DNA from: Glandiceps talaboti
Lineage: Eukaryota > Hemichordata > Enteropneusta > Spengelidae
Reading direction: 5' to 3'
DNA: 64,000 bases
Assembly (NCBI RefSeq): GCF_964340395.1
Contig: NC_135550.1
Location: 30,075,176 to 30,139,175, forward strand
Both the position numbers and the translations under genes were made by a program. The notes below the pieces were generated by a model. It made no database searches. It was given only the letters and a program-made list of their open reading frames with translations, and was not told the origin of the DNA. Below, piece by piece: positions 52,111-64,000 of this stretch (position 1 is its first letter; every line of letters starts with the position of its first letter).

Positions 52111-53417
52111 CATGCGTACACATTGTTCCTTTGAGCTGTTGTATAGTAAATAGTTTTATACCCATTGACATCTAGTCTAGTCCCATTGAAAAAAAGACAA
52201 TTCATTCAAAACAGTGTTGTTATTCCTTCAAAGGATTTAATTAAGAAAAAAATACCAAATAGAATGATTTATGTCTTGGATGTATGGTATTTTTTAGCAA
52301 TGGATGTGTGTGTTTGTTGAGAGTAGATTTGTCTGGAAATATGCCAGGAAATATGTAACTACTCATATCAAGATACATGTGTTGATTTTAAAACGTACCC
52401 AAATTTTCCTTCCAGATATCTTGTTTTCCTTTTCTTATGCCTCTATCTCCTTCTCTTGTCACTCACTTTGATGTCATTTATCCCATCTGATGACAGGTTT
52501 GCTAAATTTTGAAATCAAACAAATTTTCTAAAGTATTGTTTCCTAACAATGGTTTTGTTGTGATTTTGATTAGACTATCTTTTTGTTTTGCCTGTGAGGG
52601 CGCCCTTTATATATGTAGTGTGGCCTCTTGAGAGTATTTGCCCCAGATGACTGCACTGAAGTTTGTATAGGGGTGTGCATATGTCATGTGTATGTGTGTA
52701 CTACAGAGTGTGAGTTTTCAAATGTACCTACTTCAAAATGGTCTTACTTTAATGAGAGTAGTCTTGCAATTTGTGTACTTGACAAAAATCTATTTTTTAA
52801 TATAATGATTTTTTATAATTTACAAAAAAAACTGTATTTAGTTGCTTTTGTAGGGACTTTATGATAAGAATATGTACATCTCCATAAACTTGAGATTTTG
52901 AAGGTCAATTCATGATGAAGTATACTAATAGAATAAAATATTCATATCTAGCCAAGTAGTGCATAGGAGCATTGTAATAATGTTTTCCTTCAGTTTTAGA
53001 ATTCCAGAGGTCGAATGAGGACACTACATGACAAAATACCAGTGGCACAGTTTAAATGCTTGTGTTATATTGTAATTTAGTTGATGCCTGGGGAAACTTA
53101 AGCCGGCGATATTATGCTTTGCAGCCTCTGTAAACTGAATACCCATTGACAAAAACACAGCAGACATGGCAGAAAGAAAACACACAATGAAAGTTGGAAA
53201 TTTAAGAACTTTAAATGGTGTTTTTCAAAAGTGCACGTAGAGGTAACTCTCTCAAGACGTGTTGTGAAACGGTGCCAGATCTGAACAGCTTGTCACTGTG
53301 TACAGAATTCATAATGTTCATAACATCTGTAATGCTAAAAACAGCATTGATGGGAGGATAGTGCATAGAATTCATAATGTGAGCAGATTATTTGAAGTAC
53401 AAGGTGTTTGTGACATC

Positions 53418-53517
53418 ATGAGGAGAGGTTTTGAGAAGAGAATCCGAATTTCTCCTAGACATGATGTTTGTGGTAGTGCTGGTAATATTACATTATGGCA
53501 GATGATGAGTGTCAAAG
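53418..53517 (+). CDS. Putative alternative first coding exon B
   Basis: The first in-frame ATG (A at -3) codes MRRGFEKRIRISPRHD, then a stretch ending in QMMSVKG. It reaches the donor AAAG|GTAAGG (53518) in phase 1. The ending SVKG/AAAG resembles exon C (SLKG). The ATG-ATG pair closer to the donor could be the real start. The peptide is basic and unrecognised. Confidence 0.4.
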
Positions 53518-56500
53518 GTAAGGTGATGACATCTTTCTCCTGTGATAACACAAATTGATGTAGAAGTACCATTTCTCACCTTCCTGAACTTTAACCAGGG
53601 CAAAAGTTCCCGACTATATGAAGTGATTATTATATCAAAATGACAGTAATTAGTATTAGTATATGGGTTAATGTTAGATTGCAATTCTAAAATTAGCATT
53701 AAACATTTACAAGAATTATTAAAATGAAACTAGAAATAAAACTGAACAAAAACAAAATTACAGAAAATCAAACTTTTTATTTCAAAAAGTACGCTATATA
53801 AATGTCTAACTGTAATTTCAATCTCACAATGGTTGACAAGGAATTTTAGAACACCAAAGTCAAACCTAAACACAATTATATATATATATCCAAGAATATA
53901 TATAAAAAATATGTTATATATAAAATGTAAAAATAAGTGTCAATGATTGAACAATTTGTACTAAGTATACATGTCAGGATGCAGTAGGAATAATTTCTTT
54001 GATTTCCCTAGAGGTACACATTATGTACATATATAGTATGTAGGGAAATCTTGACTTCATGAATTTCTGCCATTTTGACACGCTTTTGGCCCCTACAGTG
54101 CATTTGTCACATCAAAATGCATGATTTTCTGTAAAGTACTATGTGAGACTTGTACAAATGTACATGTCCAGTGAAATGTATATGTATATTGATTTGGATT
54201 AATTTACATGATTTATGTGGTTCCCACAACCTGTACATTAAGTTATTTTTTCTCAGTAAGTAGAATTTTGTTCATTTTAGCTTCAATTTCATCTTGAATC
54301 TTGCATGAGACAAACAAATAACAGTTGGAATTTGAAGAATGTTAATTGGTATCTAAAATAATTTGATGTTGAGCCACTGACAGTAGTAGATGAATGATAC
54401 AATTGTGTTTGCAATAGAATGCAGGTCATTCTGTGCCCTCTATGTCAGAGATTGTTGCCATAGCTACTTGTAACCAGTCAAAGACTCTTGTCACACTTTC
54501 AAAATAGGTTGCTATTTTTTTGAAAGGTATGATTTTGCAAGCAAACAAAGTGTGAATTGTATCAACTAAAGTACATGCAGATAAGAAATAGGAACCTTGT
54601 AGACTGGCAATACAACTGGACGTAATGATAAGACAGTTTAAAATGAAAAAAAACTACATAAAATTGACAATTTTTTTTTTTCAATTTTATGTAGTTATTT
54701 TTGAAATTTGTTTTCAATGTTTATAAATTAGAAAAAGATAAAATGTAATGTGACATGACATGTAAATAGTTAAATTCCATTTTCAAACATTCTTGCAGGC
54801 CTGAATATTTGTTTTGTTTGTGTAGGAATGTTTACTTTTATTTGGATTTACAACAGTCCATTGTCAAGTTCAAAATTTGATTTAACTTACATATCTTTCC
54901 AGAATGTTTATCATACATCTGAGCAACTTTGCATATATCATACATGTATGTAATGATGTCTATTTTTTTACCACTACTTCTGTTGACTTCTTTCCATCCT
55001 ATTGTTATAAATTTTGTAGATTTATAGGCCATCATTATGTGGTATTAACCTTGACTTGATCTGTATTTTCCTTTTTATGACCACTTGTAACCTAACTGCT
55101 AAAATTCCAAAATATCAATGGACAAATTTGTTTACGTTTTATTTATACTAGATATTGTTATGTTTAGAGGGACAGGTACATGTGTAGTAACAAACAACAT
55201 AATTATTATAATTGTGATATTTTGGAATGTATACATTTAGGATGGCTAAAATTCCATGTTGTATGCTCTATATTTGAATTGTGCGTGGCTTATGATGTTA
55301 ATCAATGTATTACTTTACAAATAATACACATTGTTATGTTGAGAAGGACACAGGTGACAATGACAGATTGTTTTAGAAAATTACAAACTTTGGCTAACAT
55401 ATACTGCTGACTGCTGGTATTTCATATGTGATGGCTATATATGCCCTACCACGATATGTGTGTGACTTGGGACCTTGTGGTCTTCTAATAGCTTACTTTA
55501 CATACTGAGACATTGTAATGTTGATAAACATACAGGTGGTTGCAAGAAAACTGTGGTAGCTCTACTGATGAATTCTTTAAATATTTATCCATCCACATGG
55601 TTTCCAGAGACTGAGTATTATATAAGTGTGTGTTGACTGGGTGCAAGTGTAAAAGTGTGTTAAGTTTTGCTGCAGGGAGGTATAGCCATTGATTGATGTA
55701 AAACAGTAGGTTTATACAACACTGAGAGTGTTTATAGTTCTATTGTGTATTGTAAGCTTTAGGGTCAAATACATTTCACGGAGACTCAGTTGTGTCAGTT
55801 GTGTTGTCAGCTACTATTTGATGTCATTAGGTTATATCCATGGATGTCTTCTGTCATGAAAATGACACTGTTTTGTACATACAAATAAATGAAACTGTAA
55901 CACATTGTCCCCACTATGATATCCCAAATCTGTTGCTACATAGTTTGCACTGTTTGCATGTCTACCTAACCACCAATGAGATTTTCCCCTTTCTTTCTTT
56001 TCCTGCCCAAGTCTATTCATGCTATTGTAGTGTTGTGTCTGACACAATAGGTAGGAGTGTGTACAAGTAGTCCTGTGTTGTCTGATTTGATAGGGCCACG
56101 TCAGGTAATGTGCATGACTGATTGCTAGTACCAGCTGATCTGAGTTGTCCTAATGAACTTATAATCAGCTGATGCTTAGACAGTCTTTGTCTTATCATTA
56201 CCGGGCATTGCAACCAGGTGAGGTTTGCCCTCATTTGACAGGTTGCCAAAATCCTGACTTGGCATGACAGTTTGCTCTTAGCCTTGTTGTAGTGTTTGAA
56301 CAAGGTTTGCAGTGTATACAGGACACTTTAAAGTCGCTATCTTGACATTCCCTAGTGGGGTATTTTACCTATTGTCTTAAAGTCGGTACTCTTCAAAGCT
56401 GCTGGTGTACGCAAGTTGGTATGAAACAATGGACGTCGTTCTATGCAGCAATTTAGTGGCTTTGTAATTCATTGCCTTCATACTGTGAACTACCAAGCTG

Positions 56501-56572
56501 TAATAGGATTTGTTAAATTTGGACGGTAGACTCGGAAAGAAAGAGAGACTGACAGACCAATATTTGGTGAAG
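53518..56572. other. Intron-like region, no gene seen
   Basis: AT-rich, with an AT dinucleotide patch near 53.88 kb and a perfect foldback at 54652-54696. The short frames on both strands show no domains. Confidence 0.4.
54652..54696. repeat. Perfect 16-bp inverted repeat
   Basis: AACTACATAAAATTGA (54652-54667) and its exact complement (54681-54696) flank a 13-base, T-rich loop. Confidence 0.9.
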
Positions 56573-56627
56573 ATGGCTGATCCTTCGCAAGATTCACAAA
56601 TCTATGGCAAATACTTAAGTCTGAAAG
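56573..56627 (+). CDS. Putative alternative first coding exon C
   Basis: An AAGATGG start codes MADPSQDSQIYGKYLSLKG, ending in phase 1 at AAAG|GTAGGA (56628). The frame has no upstream ATG, and both -3 A and +4 G are present. The peptide is unrecognised. It shares its splice phase with exons A, B and D. Confidence 0.5.
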
Positions 56628-59600
56628 GTAGGAACCTGTCAGTATTTACTGTGCAACAATCTTTACGAACTTGCACGTTTCTATGTTGTCGGTTATTGTT
56701 ATGTACAGGACTTTGTGCTATAGGGGTCACACGAAATATTGACAGAGATATCAAGGTGAAAAACTCCAAGCTTACACTATGGCATTATGATGATCTATTG
56801 CATTATAGGGGCAGTTGGTGCCATGTTCAGACATGAATTGGTAATCTCTTATCAAACTGACATGGTGAAGGTTTGTTGTACAACATACCAAACTCCTTAC
56901 TATCTCAGTGAACATAACATATCTATATCTATGTTAACCTTCACATTTTGTATCAACTACATTTGACACAACATTAGAGACATGCAGTTTATGATTTGTA
57001 AGTTTTGCACCCCGTTATAAAAATTATGAATGAATGGACATCTTTTGTATAATCTCAGTGTAAATAAGTTTTGTAGATTCACACACACACAAATTCTTTT
57101 AGTGTTAGTCAGTCAGTGCTGAAAAGATGTATTATGAATTTTATGTATTCCCATAACATGTTTAACACCAACTTAAGAAAATTAACGTCAGATCATTTTA
57201 CCAGTGATTGTGTGTTTGCTATATCGATGTTTGCCCTAGAAAGTAGCTCACTTTATCTGCTTGCTACCAAATACAGTGATATTGATAATCATGTCCCATG
57301 GGCCTAACCTTTAAATTTTCCCCCACTTTAAATGACCCAGAGTTTTAAATTTAGAAGTCAAACAGACCAGAGGTCAGAAGTTTTTCACTTATTCCCATGG
57401 TAAGGGCAATCCAGTAGAAAATATGTGCATACCTGTGTAAATCCTGCTAACATATAAAATTGGAGCTGTGCCAACGTAGGTAGGAGGACAACGCTGTGAT
57501 GGCATGTGAGTGCCTGACTCTCTCAACGATTGTACTCTGACCATTTATGTTACCATGGTGGTAGCGTCTGTGGGTGGAGACTTCATAGATCTCTATCTAT
57601 ATAATCTATTATGTGACAAGTCAGGGTTATTTTACTACTTACAATCTCAAGGTTACAGTCAAGCAGTAGATTTCAAAATTTAGTTATATATTAGTATTTG
57701 TAACTACTGGTATCAAAGAAAGGACCAATATCAGTACATGTTTTTCAGTGCAATTCAATTCTCACCTCCTTTGGCTAATTACAGTGATTGCTAGCAACTT
57801 CAGTATCCTATATGTAAGATAAACTGAGTTCTTTAACTGTCAAAAGTACTGCATTTCAAAGTGAACTGGCTATTCAGCATATAAATTGTAAGACCAACAA
57901 GAAACTACAGTGTACTTGTAAGTTTCCTTGCCACAAAAAAAAGATATGTAATGGTTTCAACAATTTATAAACTTGTATGGCTTCAAGACTTCACTTATTA
58001 CTATTTGTGTTAAATGAACTGTATTATGTCTAAAAACAAGGTATTTCTGATTTTAGTTTTCAGTCTGAATTCAGTAGATTTAATGTAGATAGTAACTCAT
58101 CATGTTTGTTTATAAACACAACAAAAATAGCAAATTAGTTTATCAACTATGATATAAGAAGACAAGTAATCAAGTCTGGATTATGGTACATGATGCACTG
58201 TGGTCTTTACTTAATGATAATGTTATCTCTCCTAGATACTGTTGTGTGCATTATACACAGAACTAGTTGTAACATGATAAAAATCAATCAGTTGGTACTT
58301 TTTAAAGATACAGCATAGTTGGTTTTGGAGGCTAAAAGTAAAAACAATCTAACTTGTCAAACAGTGTAACTTGTATATACGTTGGCTATTTATTGCAATC
58401 ACCCAGGTTTAAGCCCTACTTCATTAGATAGTTGTCTCCTAAATATTGTTTTATGCATGGATTTGGTGTAATAGTAGTTGGACATAGTGACTCCTTTCAC
58501 ATAAAGTAACATACAATACAAACAAGTCTGTTTCTTAGGTGAAGACAACGACATAACATCATTTGTTAGGCAGGAAAGTGACACCACCATGTGTTTTTAA
58601 TGCATATGCCAAACACTTCAAAATGGAGACCTGTTGATTCAGAATAGAAATGTACAAGTATAACCTGGATGTCTGCCAAAATGAACCATTCTCACAGTCA
58701 AAGGATTGTCAGGAATAAAGAGTGATTTACAATATGTATGTTATACTCTATGTGTACTTCAAAACAAGGAATGACTTAATTCTCTTTTAATCCAACTAAC
58801 AGAATAAAACGTTCTAGTAAAGTTTATAAAATAACATGCTTGTCTGACAACCTTATAGAACACCTTCATGGCCCTTGCGGTGTTCCTATAATACATGTAC
58901 AAATATACAGTGGCCAGTCAACCATTGATTCACTCTCAGGCTACTAAAGTGACTGAAAAAATAAACCATTGATATTATCACAATGTTGGGTGATTATGTG
59001 CTATCAAAAAATCCTGAAATACACAAAAAGAATTGAAAGCTTTTCAACTTGCTGGTACATTGGTTTTTAGGGAAAATTGCCGACCACATACAAACTATAC
59101 AAACTGTACCATTGAATGATTTATTCTTGCATTCAAAACTAAATAACTTGGCTGCGACATCCATTCTTTCCAAATCTCTACTGTCTCCTTAGAAATTGAT
59201 ATAGCCTGTTTGATTGTCAAAGAAAAACGTAATTCATATGTTGCAGTTTAATCATTGTATACAACCGACAGGTTTTTAACGCTTGACTGGTTTCCTATTG
59301 TTCCCAATTTTTAAGCCACAAAACAAAAGGTAAATGTGGTATTGTTTCCTTTCCAGTCACAAAACAAAAAGGTAAATGTGGGAATGTGTCTTTTTTTAAG
59401 TGACACAACAATAAGATAAACACAGAGATAGTAAGAACACATGGCATAGGATTAATGAGTAGAAAATATGGTGATGAAAGAAGAAAGGATTTTAGATGAG
59501 TTACGTGAATGTTGAGGGCAGTTGATAATTATGAGATTCTGAACTGATGTGATAGGCTATCAGTTATTACCAAGTATGAGGTATTGTTTCTGTGACTAGA

Positions 59601-62600
59601 TTGAGTATAAAAAATCGTGATGTTTTGTTCAAATTACTCCTTACTTTTTCGTACTTAGTATTTATTGATAATGATCATGGCCAGATGGATTTGTTGGTTT
59701 GTCTTCAGTAACGCATACAACTAGAGTTTGATGGAAGCTGAGGGTAAGAGTGTAGAAATATTGTGTTTTTGAGTATGAGATAAACTAGTAAGCTATACAC
59801 TAGTCAAAAGTGAAGAAAGAAAACATGTTGAAAATTATTTTTAAAAATGGGCACATTTTCATGTTTGTACTTGATAAAGTTTGTGAAATGGGTTAACGTA
59901 AGACATTTATATCCTAAGAAACCTGTTGGTTTGCGATTTCTGAAACTTTGATATATGTCTCCTTGAGCAATTCCATCTGAGCCTAAAATGATAACCTTAC
60001 ACTTACGACTATGTAAATGAAGACTCCGAAGGCATATGAAACAAGCACTGTAAGTGTAAGCAAAGTACATTTGTAAAACATGCATAGAACAAAGTCAATA
60101 AATATGCCATTCACCATATTACTATAGTGTTATCACCAAAACTACACTTGATGACAAATACAGTTAGAATTATGTTAGAGTTTATAAATCAATGCATGTT
60201 TGCTGAATTGAGATAGTTTTGTGTGATATGACAAACATGTCTATGAGTTCAGATAGTTGCATGGTGATTTGAAGTTACAGTTGACATTCAGTTGTTAATC
60301 AAGATCACAGTAACCATAGACCCTCCACCAATGTAGATAGAGAGTGTATGCAGTAACACAACAAACTAGTAGTACTCAAAGTCAGATTCTCAACTTAGAT
60401 AGTGAATTGGAGTCTGCTAACTTCAAAACCTCAGTCAGCAAACTTAGTTACACAGTTATAGCAGTGACAGTATGAAAAGTATAAGAAGTATTCTTGGTAT
60501 GATTTGAAGAAAAAAAAAGAGAAAGAGACAAAGAAGGAAGACTATAGAAATGACATCCAGGGTAGCAATGTAGGGTTTGTAACTATGTGTTACACTGTAA
60601 GAATTATACCTTTAAATTTTAAAGGGCCACACAATGGTTATCACATTAATGGCTCTGCTGGTTGTAAGAGTTTTCTGTCATAAAGGAAATAACGGGTTTA
60701 TCGTTTACCCCGACAGTTTTTTATGTATTGTCCATAAAAGTATAATGGTGAACATATACCCACAGTTTCACAATGCTTGGTCCACCATGTAGTTTGGAAC
60801 AGGCTATTGTTTGCGTTTAAATGTTTTGTTCATTTTAGAGGTAGATTGGGGTAAATGAATACTGTAGAGTAGTAACCAATACACCAGTAGTTAGGACCAT
60901 GTCATTGTTTTGGTGTGGATGCTTTTGTCAATTTTATTAACAGGTAGGGATGAAGGGCTTGTCTACAAATGTATACACACAAACCTAGGACTCTTTATTG
61001 GTACAGTAGTTTGGAATATGCCATAGCTTCCGAACAGCAATTTGGTCCATTTAACTAGGGATGCAGGGTTTCTGTACATAACAGTTGCTGATAGTGACCA
61101 ATGTGCAAGAGACAACCTGTCCCCCCCCCCTTTAATTTGGAACATGCTTTTGTTTTGCAATGAAAGTTTGGTCCATTCTACACAGCAATAGGGATGAACA
61201 GTTGTCGTACAAAAGAAGAGCATCACGGTTCTTGTTTGTTACTAATCCACCAGGGACTACAAAAGTGACTCTAGATAACAATAGATAGGTCAGAGTAGTA
61301 AATCAGCTATTGTTAGACTGATGACAATAGGGTTTGATGAAGCTTGATGTCAAAGTCGGCCATTTATACAGGTATTCAGAACACTGTGACCACACCTTGA
61401 AGAAAATGTTTGCAAAAGCACCTCTTACATGGTAAACTCTTGAAAAAACTTGTACTCTCCAAATATAACAGCTGTTGACTTTTACCTTGGAAGGAAAACA
61501 GTGACCCAAATAACCCATGAAACAATAAAATGTTTGACTTTGTTTCACTATTTTGTCTCATGCCTTGTGGAATTCTTGTGGTTGGTCTCAGCCACGAGTG
61601 TATCAACAAGGAACTGTGTCATCATAGCATGCAAGAAGGCATTATTAAGTCATTTTAACAACTTCTTGTGAAAATTTTCTGAAGATTGCTTGCTCTTCAC
61701 ACTCTATGGTGTAGTGTTTAGTATGTGACAATAGCCGTAGGTCAAGATAGCGACATGTCTGTTCTGCCCCATCAAGTATGTATGGAATGCATCCTGCTGT
61801 AGTATAGGGGACAGCTATGACTGCATGAAGTCAACTAGATGTTATTGACAATTTTCTTCATCTTTGTAATTGGATGTTGAACTTAGGAATTTAATTATCA
61901 TGTAGTATAGGAAAGTGCAGTGAAGTAGTTATTGACAAGATAATGAAATCTGCCAGGACTATTGTGTGATGGAAGACATGAAGAACATTCAGTCAACCCA
62001 TAGGTACCATTACTGCAAGTACACATTGATACAGTATGTTTAAATTTCCTAAAAACCAAATCACATATCTTCAATCTGTGTGAGTTAACTATAAGAAAAT
62101 AGTCAAAGTGAAATTTAAAAGTCAACTCTTGCACAAACCATACTTCTTCAGGGATGGAGGATTATCACAAACTCACTGGCCATAACAGACTATATAAACA
62201 CAATTGAAAAGTAAGAGTGACAAATATTTGGGAAATAAGATGTTAGCATCATAGTGTTTAGTTATAGACGCTAGACTAGACAGTCTATGGTTTAGTTAAT
62301 AATATAGTTACTTAACAATACTACTACACTAGTAACTAATAAAATAAACATGTGAAATTAATCCCAGAATGAAGGGAAAGAAAATTTTAATTCATCTGCC
62401 ATGTCTTTGATGTTATCTTAAACATAACTTACAACTTAGGAATTACCATGGTAACCTTGGGATGGAATATACAACATTTTGAACTTTGAAGTTTTGGTTC
62501 AGGTGTTGTAGATATTTTAGGTGTACTTATCATAAAAGCATTACAATTTTGATTTAATACAAGTATAGTTTTGAAGTGCATTAAGTGCTTCGGAATGATG

Positions 62601-63370
62601 AAAGGATTCAAACATCTGATATACATATTCATACTAAACCAGATTATAAGTTTTTACCCTGGAAAAAATGTGAAGTAAAATGAAAACAAGGTGTGATGTT
62701 TTAGCTTACCATTGTGACTGCTTCTCACTCATCCATATCTGATTTAATGACAGTGGACAGAATGTATTGAATCCAGGGTCAGTGAGTGGTATACACACAG
62801 CCTTTGCAGTTTTACAATTGTACACTGGTATTGTGTGACTCATGTAATCCAGGTAAAATAAAACCCATTCTTACATCACTATTGTCAAAGAATATAACTA
62901 CCTATCAACTGATGTATTGCAAAGCAACTAAAGCCACTACTCACCTGTTGGCTTTAGGGCATCCACATTTTACCCATACACACAATTAGCATAATTAAGC
63001 CAGGCATTTCATTGAGGTGCTGCAATCAATATCAACTTGTGTCATGCTGTTTAGTATTAGCATACCTGCACTTCTTAGGTTGTACGAATGTTATGGAACA
63101 TGTTGATGTGTTGACTACACTCTGTGAAAATAGTACAAGGTGTGCTAGATTTGATGAGCAATATTTGGATAGAATTCTATTAATACAGTCACTAAGGTTG
63201 CTGGTTGGACTAAGACCATATATGGTACATGTGTTGTGAAACTACTGGAGCACAGCAAACTGACAGTCAGGAGTCACATGGTGTTGTTGGGACAGTGATG
63301 TAGCTTACTTGTGAACAGCTGGTGATTTTGGAAGGTACAACACCCAGAGTAGTTCAAAGTCAAAATTAGG
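56628..63370. other. Intron-like region, no gene seen
   Basis: AT-rich, without coding frames I can support. It contains one CATAGACCCTCCACC copy with a degraded right arm (60315-60353) and two or three mononucleotide tracts. Confidence 0.4.
60315..60353. repeat. CATAGACCCTCCACC hairpin repeat, decayed copy
   Basis: The left arm is intact; the right arm is reduced to a GAGAGTGTATG-like remnant. Confidence 0.55.
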
Positions 63371-63452
63371 ATGTTACGGAAACTCCGTAAGTTCAGGAGA
63401 AGGGGTGACAAGGATGACAAGAAGGAGAAGGAAGAGAAACCATTGAAAGATG
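63371..63452 (+). CDS. Putative alternative first coding exon D
   Basis: An AGGATGT start codes MLRKLRKFRRRGDKDD and then a lysine/glutamate-rich stretch ending PLKDG. It leaves in phase 1 at GATG|GTAAGG (63453). The strongly basic then mixed-charge N-terminus is typical of a membrane- or cytoskeleton-associating leader, but that is only a composition argument. The rest of the protein lies beyond the window. Confidence 0.5.
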
Positions 63453-64000
63453 GTAAGGAAGTGTCTAAATATAGTCTTAGTAACTAGTAAGTATTGCAGT
63501 GCAGTCATATATACATTGTGGTATATTATGCATTGGTCAGTCAAGGCCAAGTTTCTGTCCCTTCAAAACACTGCAGTACAGGACAGTAGTTGGTTGTGCA
63601 GTTGTCTAAAAAGAGATAACCTATTGTACTTGTTGTTGTTGTCAACTAGCTGTCAGAAAAACACTAGACCTGAATAATAATGAGATGGTGTGACATTGAC
63701 TGTGAACTTAGGTACATGTTAATGTTTATACGTTTAAATTTGGTAATGTGTTTTGCATAATTCTATAGTGAAAATATAGCATAAGACTTGACAACTAGGG
63801 TACATCCAACTGTCAAAATCATATGATACAATCATGGAATGTTAGTTTTGATGGCAGCTAGCTAATCCTGGCCTGGGGCTTTCCAGTGATTGGCATGAGT
63901 TGGCAACCATTGGCTTTACAATGTATGTATAGGATAGCCATAGATGTGGAGGTTTGCCAACAGTTATACTGATAACTTGTCATGAAGGATAAAGTTTGGG
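63453..64000. other. Start of intron after exon D, no gene seen
   Basis: Follows the GTAAGG donor. I see no acceptor plus coding continuation before the window ends. Confidence 0.4.

Larger units (their letters stand above)
35052..53417. other. Long intron-like region (35-53 kb)
   Basis: About 18 kb of AT-rich DNA with no coding sequence I can support beyond one weak exon candidate (41376). It holds the 45-bp, 38-bp and ~34-bp tandem arrays, hairpin repeats, an inverted pair of a ~290-bp element and a CA/CATA microsatellite, each listed separately. If the alternative-first-exon model is right, all of it is intron of one gene. Confidence 0.4.

Noticed and set aside
51866-52205. Long frames rich in Cys/Val/Tyr/Met on the minus strand.
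   Set aside because: They are translations of the CA and CATA microsatellites; the same holds for 7766-8085, 10445-10814, 24870-25188 and 27008-27437.

Overview
The window looks like nuclear DNA of an animal. Genes are split by GT-AG introns (one GC-AG), intergenic spaces are long and AT-rich, and simple repeats, minisatellites and small foldback elements are dense. An intronless Toll-like receptor, a sulfatase of the animal arylsulfatase type and a prenylcysteine-oxidase homologue point to a marine invertebrate. A non-vertebrate deuterostome (lancelet or hemichordate type) is my best guess, but the species cannot be fixed from the sequence alone.

Layout. 0.6-1.7 kb: minus-strand, single-exon tubulin-folding cofactor C (TBCC). 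4.0-6.9 kb: minus-strand, single-exon Toll-like receptor with signal peptide, LRR ectodomain, one C-terminal cysteine cluster, TM segment and TIR domain. 6.9-11.6 kb: repeat-rich spacer (GTAT and GA microsatellites, foldback elements, a 1.1-kb inverted-repeat structure). 11.8-18.8 kb: plus-strand arylsulfatase in six coding exons (505 aa) with a probable untranslated first exon; all ten active-site positions of the family are present. 18.8-24.3 kb: spacer with tandem duplications and microsatellites. 24.4-31.1 kb: plus-strand prenylcysteine oxidase-like flavoprotein in five exons (446 aa). Its third intron carries a 45-copy, 51/54-bp minisatellite that stays open in one frame for its whole length.

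From about 33.7 kb to the right edge the plus strand appears to be the 5' half of one large gene whose common exons lie beyond the window. A promoter-like, CpG-richer stretch and an untranslated exon are followed by at least four short ATG-containing exons (34973, 53418, 56573, 63371). All four end in the same splice phase at a GT donor, the pattern expected of alternative first exons from separate promoters. I do not recognise the protein. The introns between them hold a 38-bp minisatellite (28 copies), a ~34-bp array, two inverted copies of a ~290-bp foldback-bearing element and several near-perfect hairpins.

The genes do not form an obvious pathway. TBCC acts in tubulin folding, the TLR in innate sensing, and the sulfatase and (in known animals) prenylcysteine oxidase are both secretory/lysosomal degradative enzymes. 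The parts most worth following up are the frame-preserving intronic minisatellite, the set of same-phase alternative first exons, and several small repeat families that seem undescribed here.
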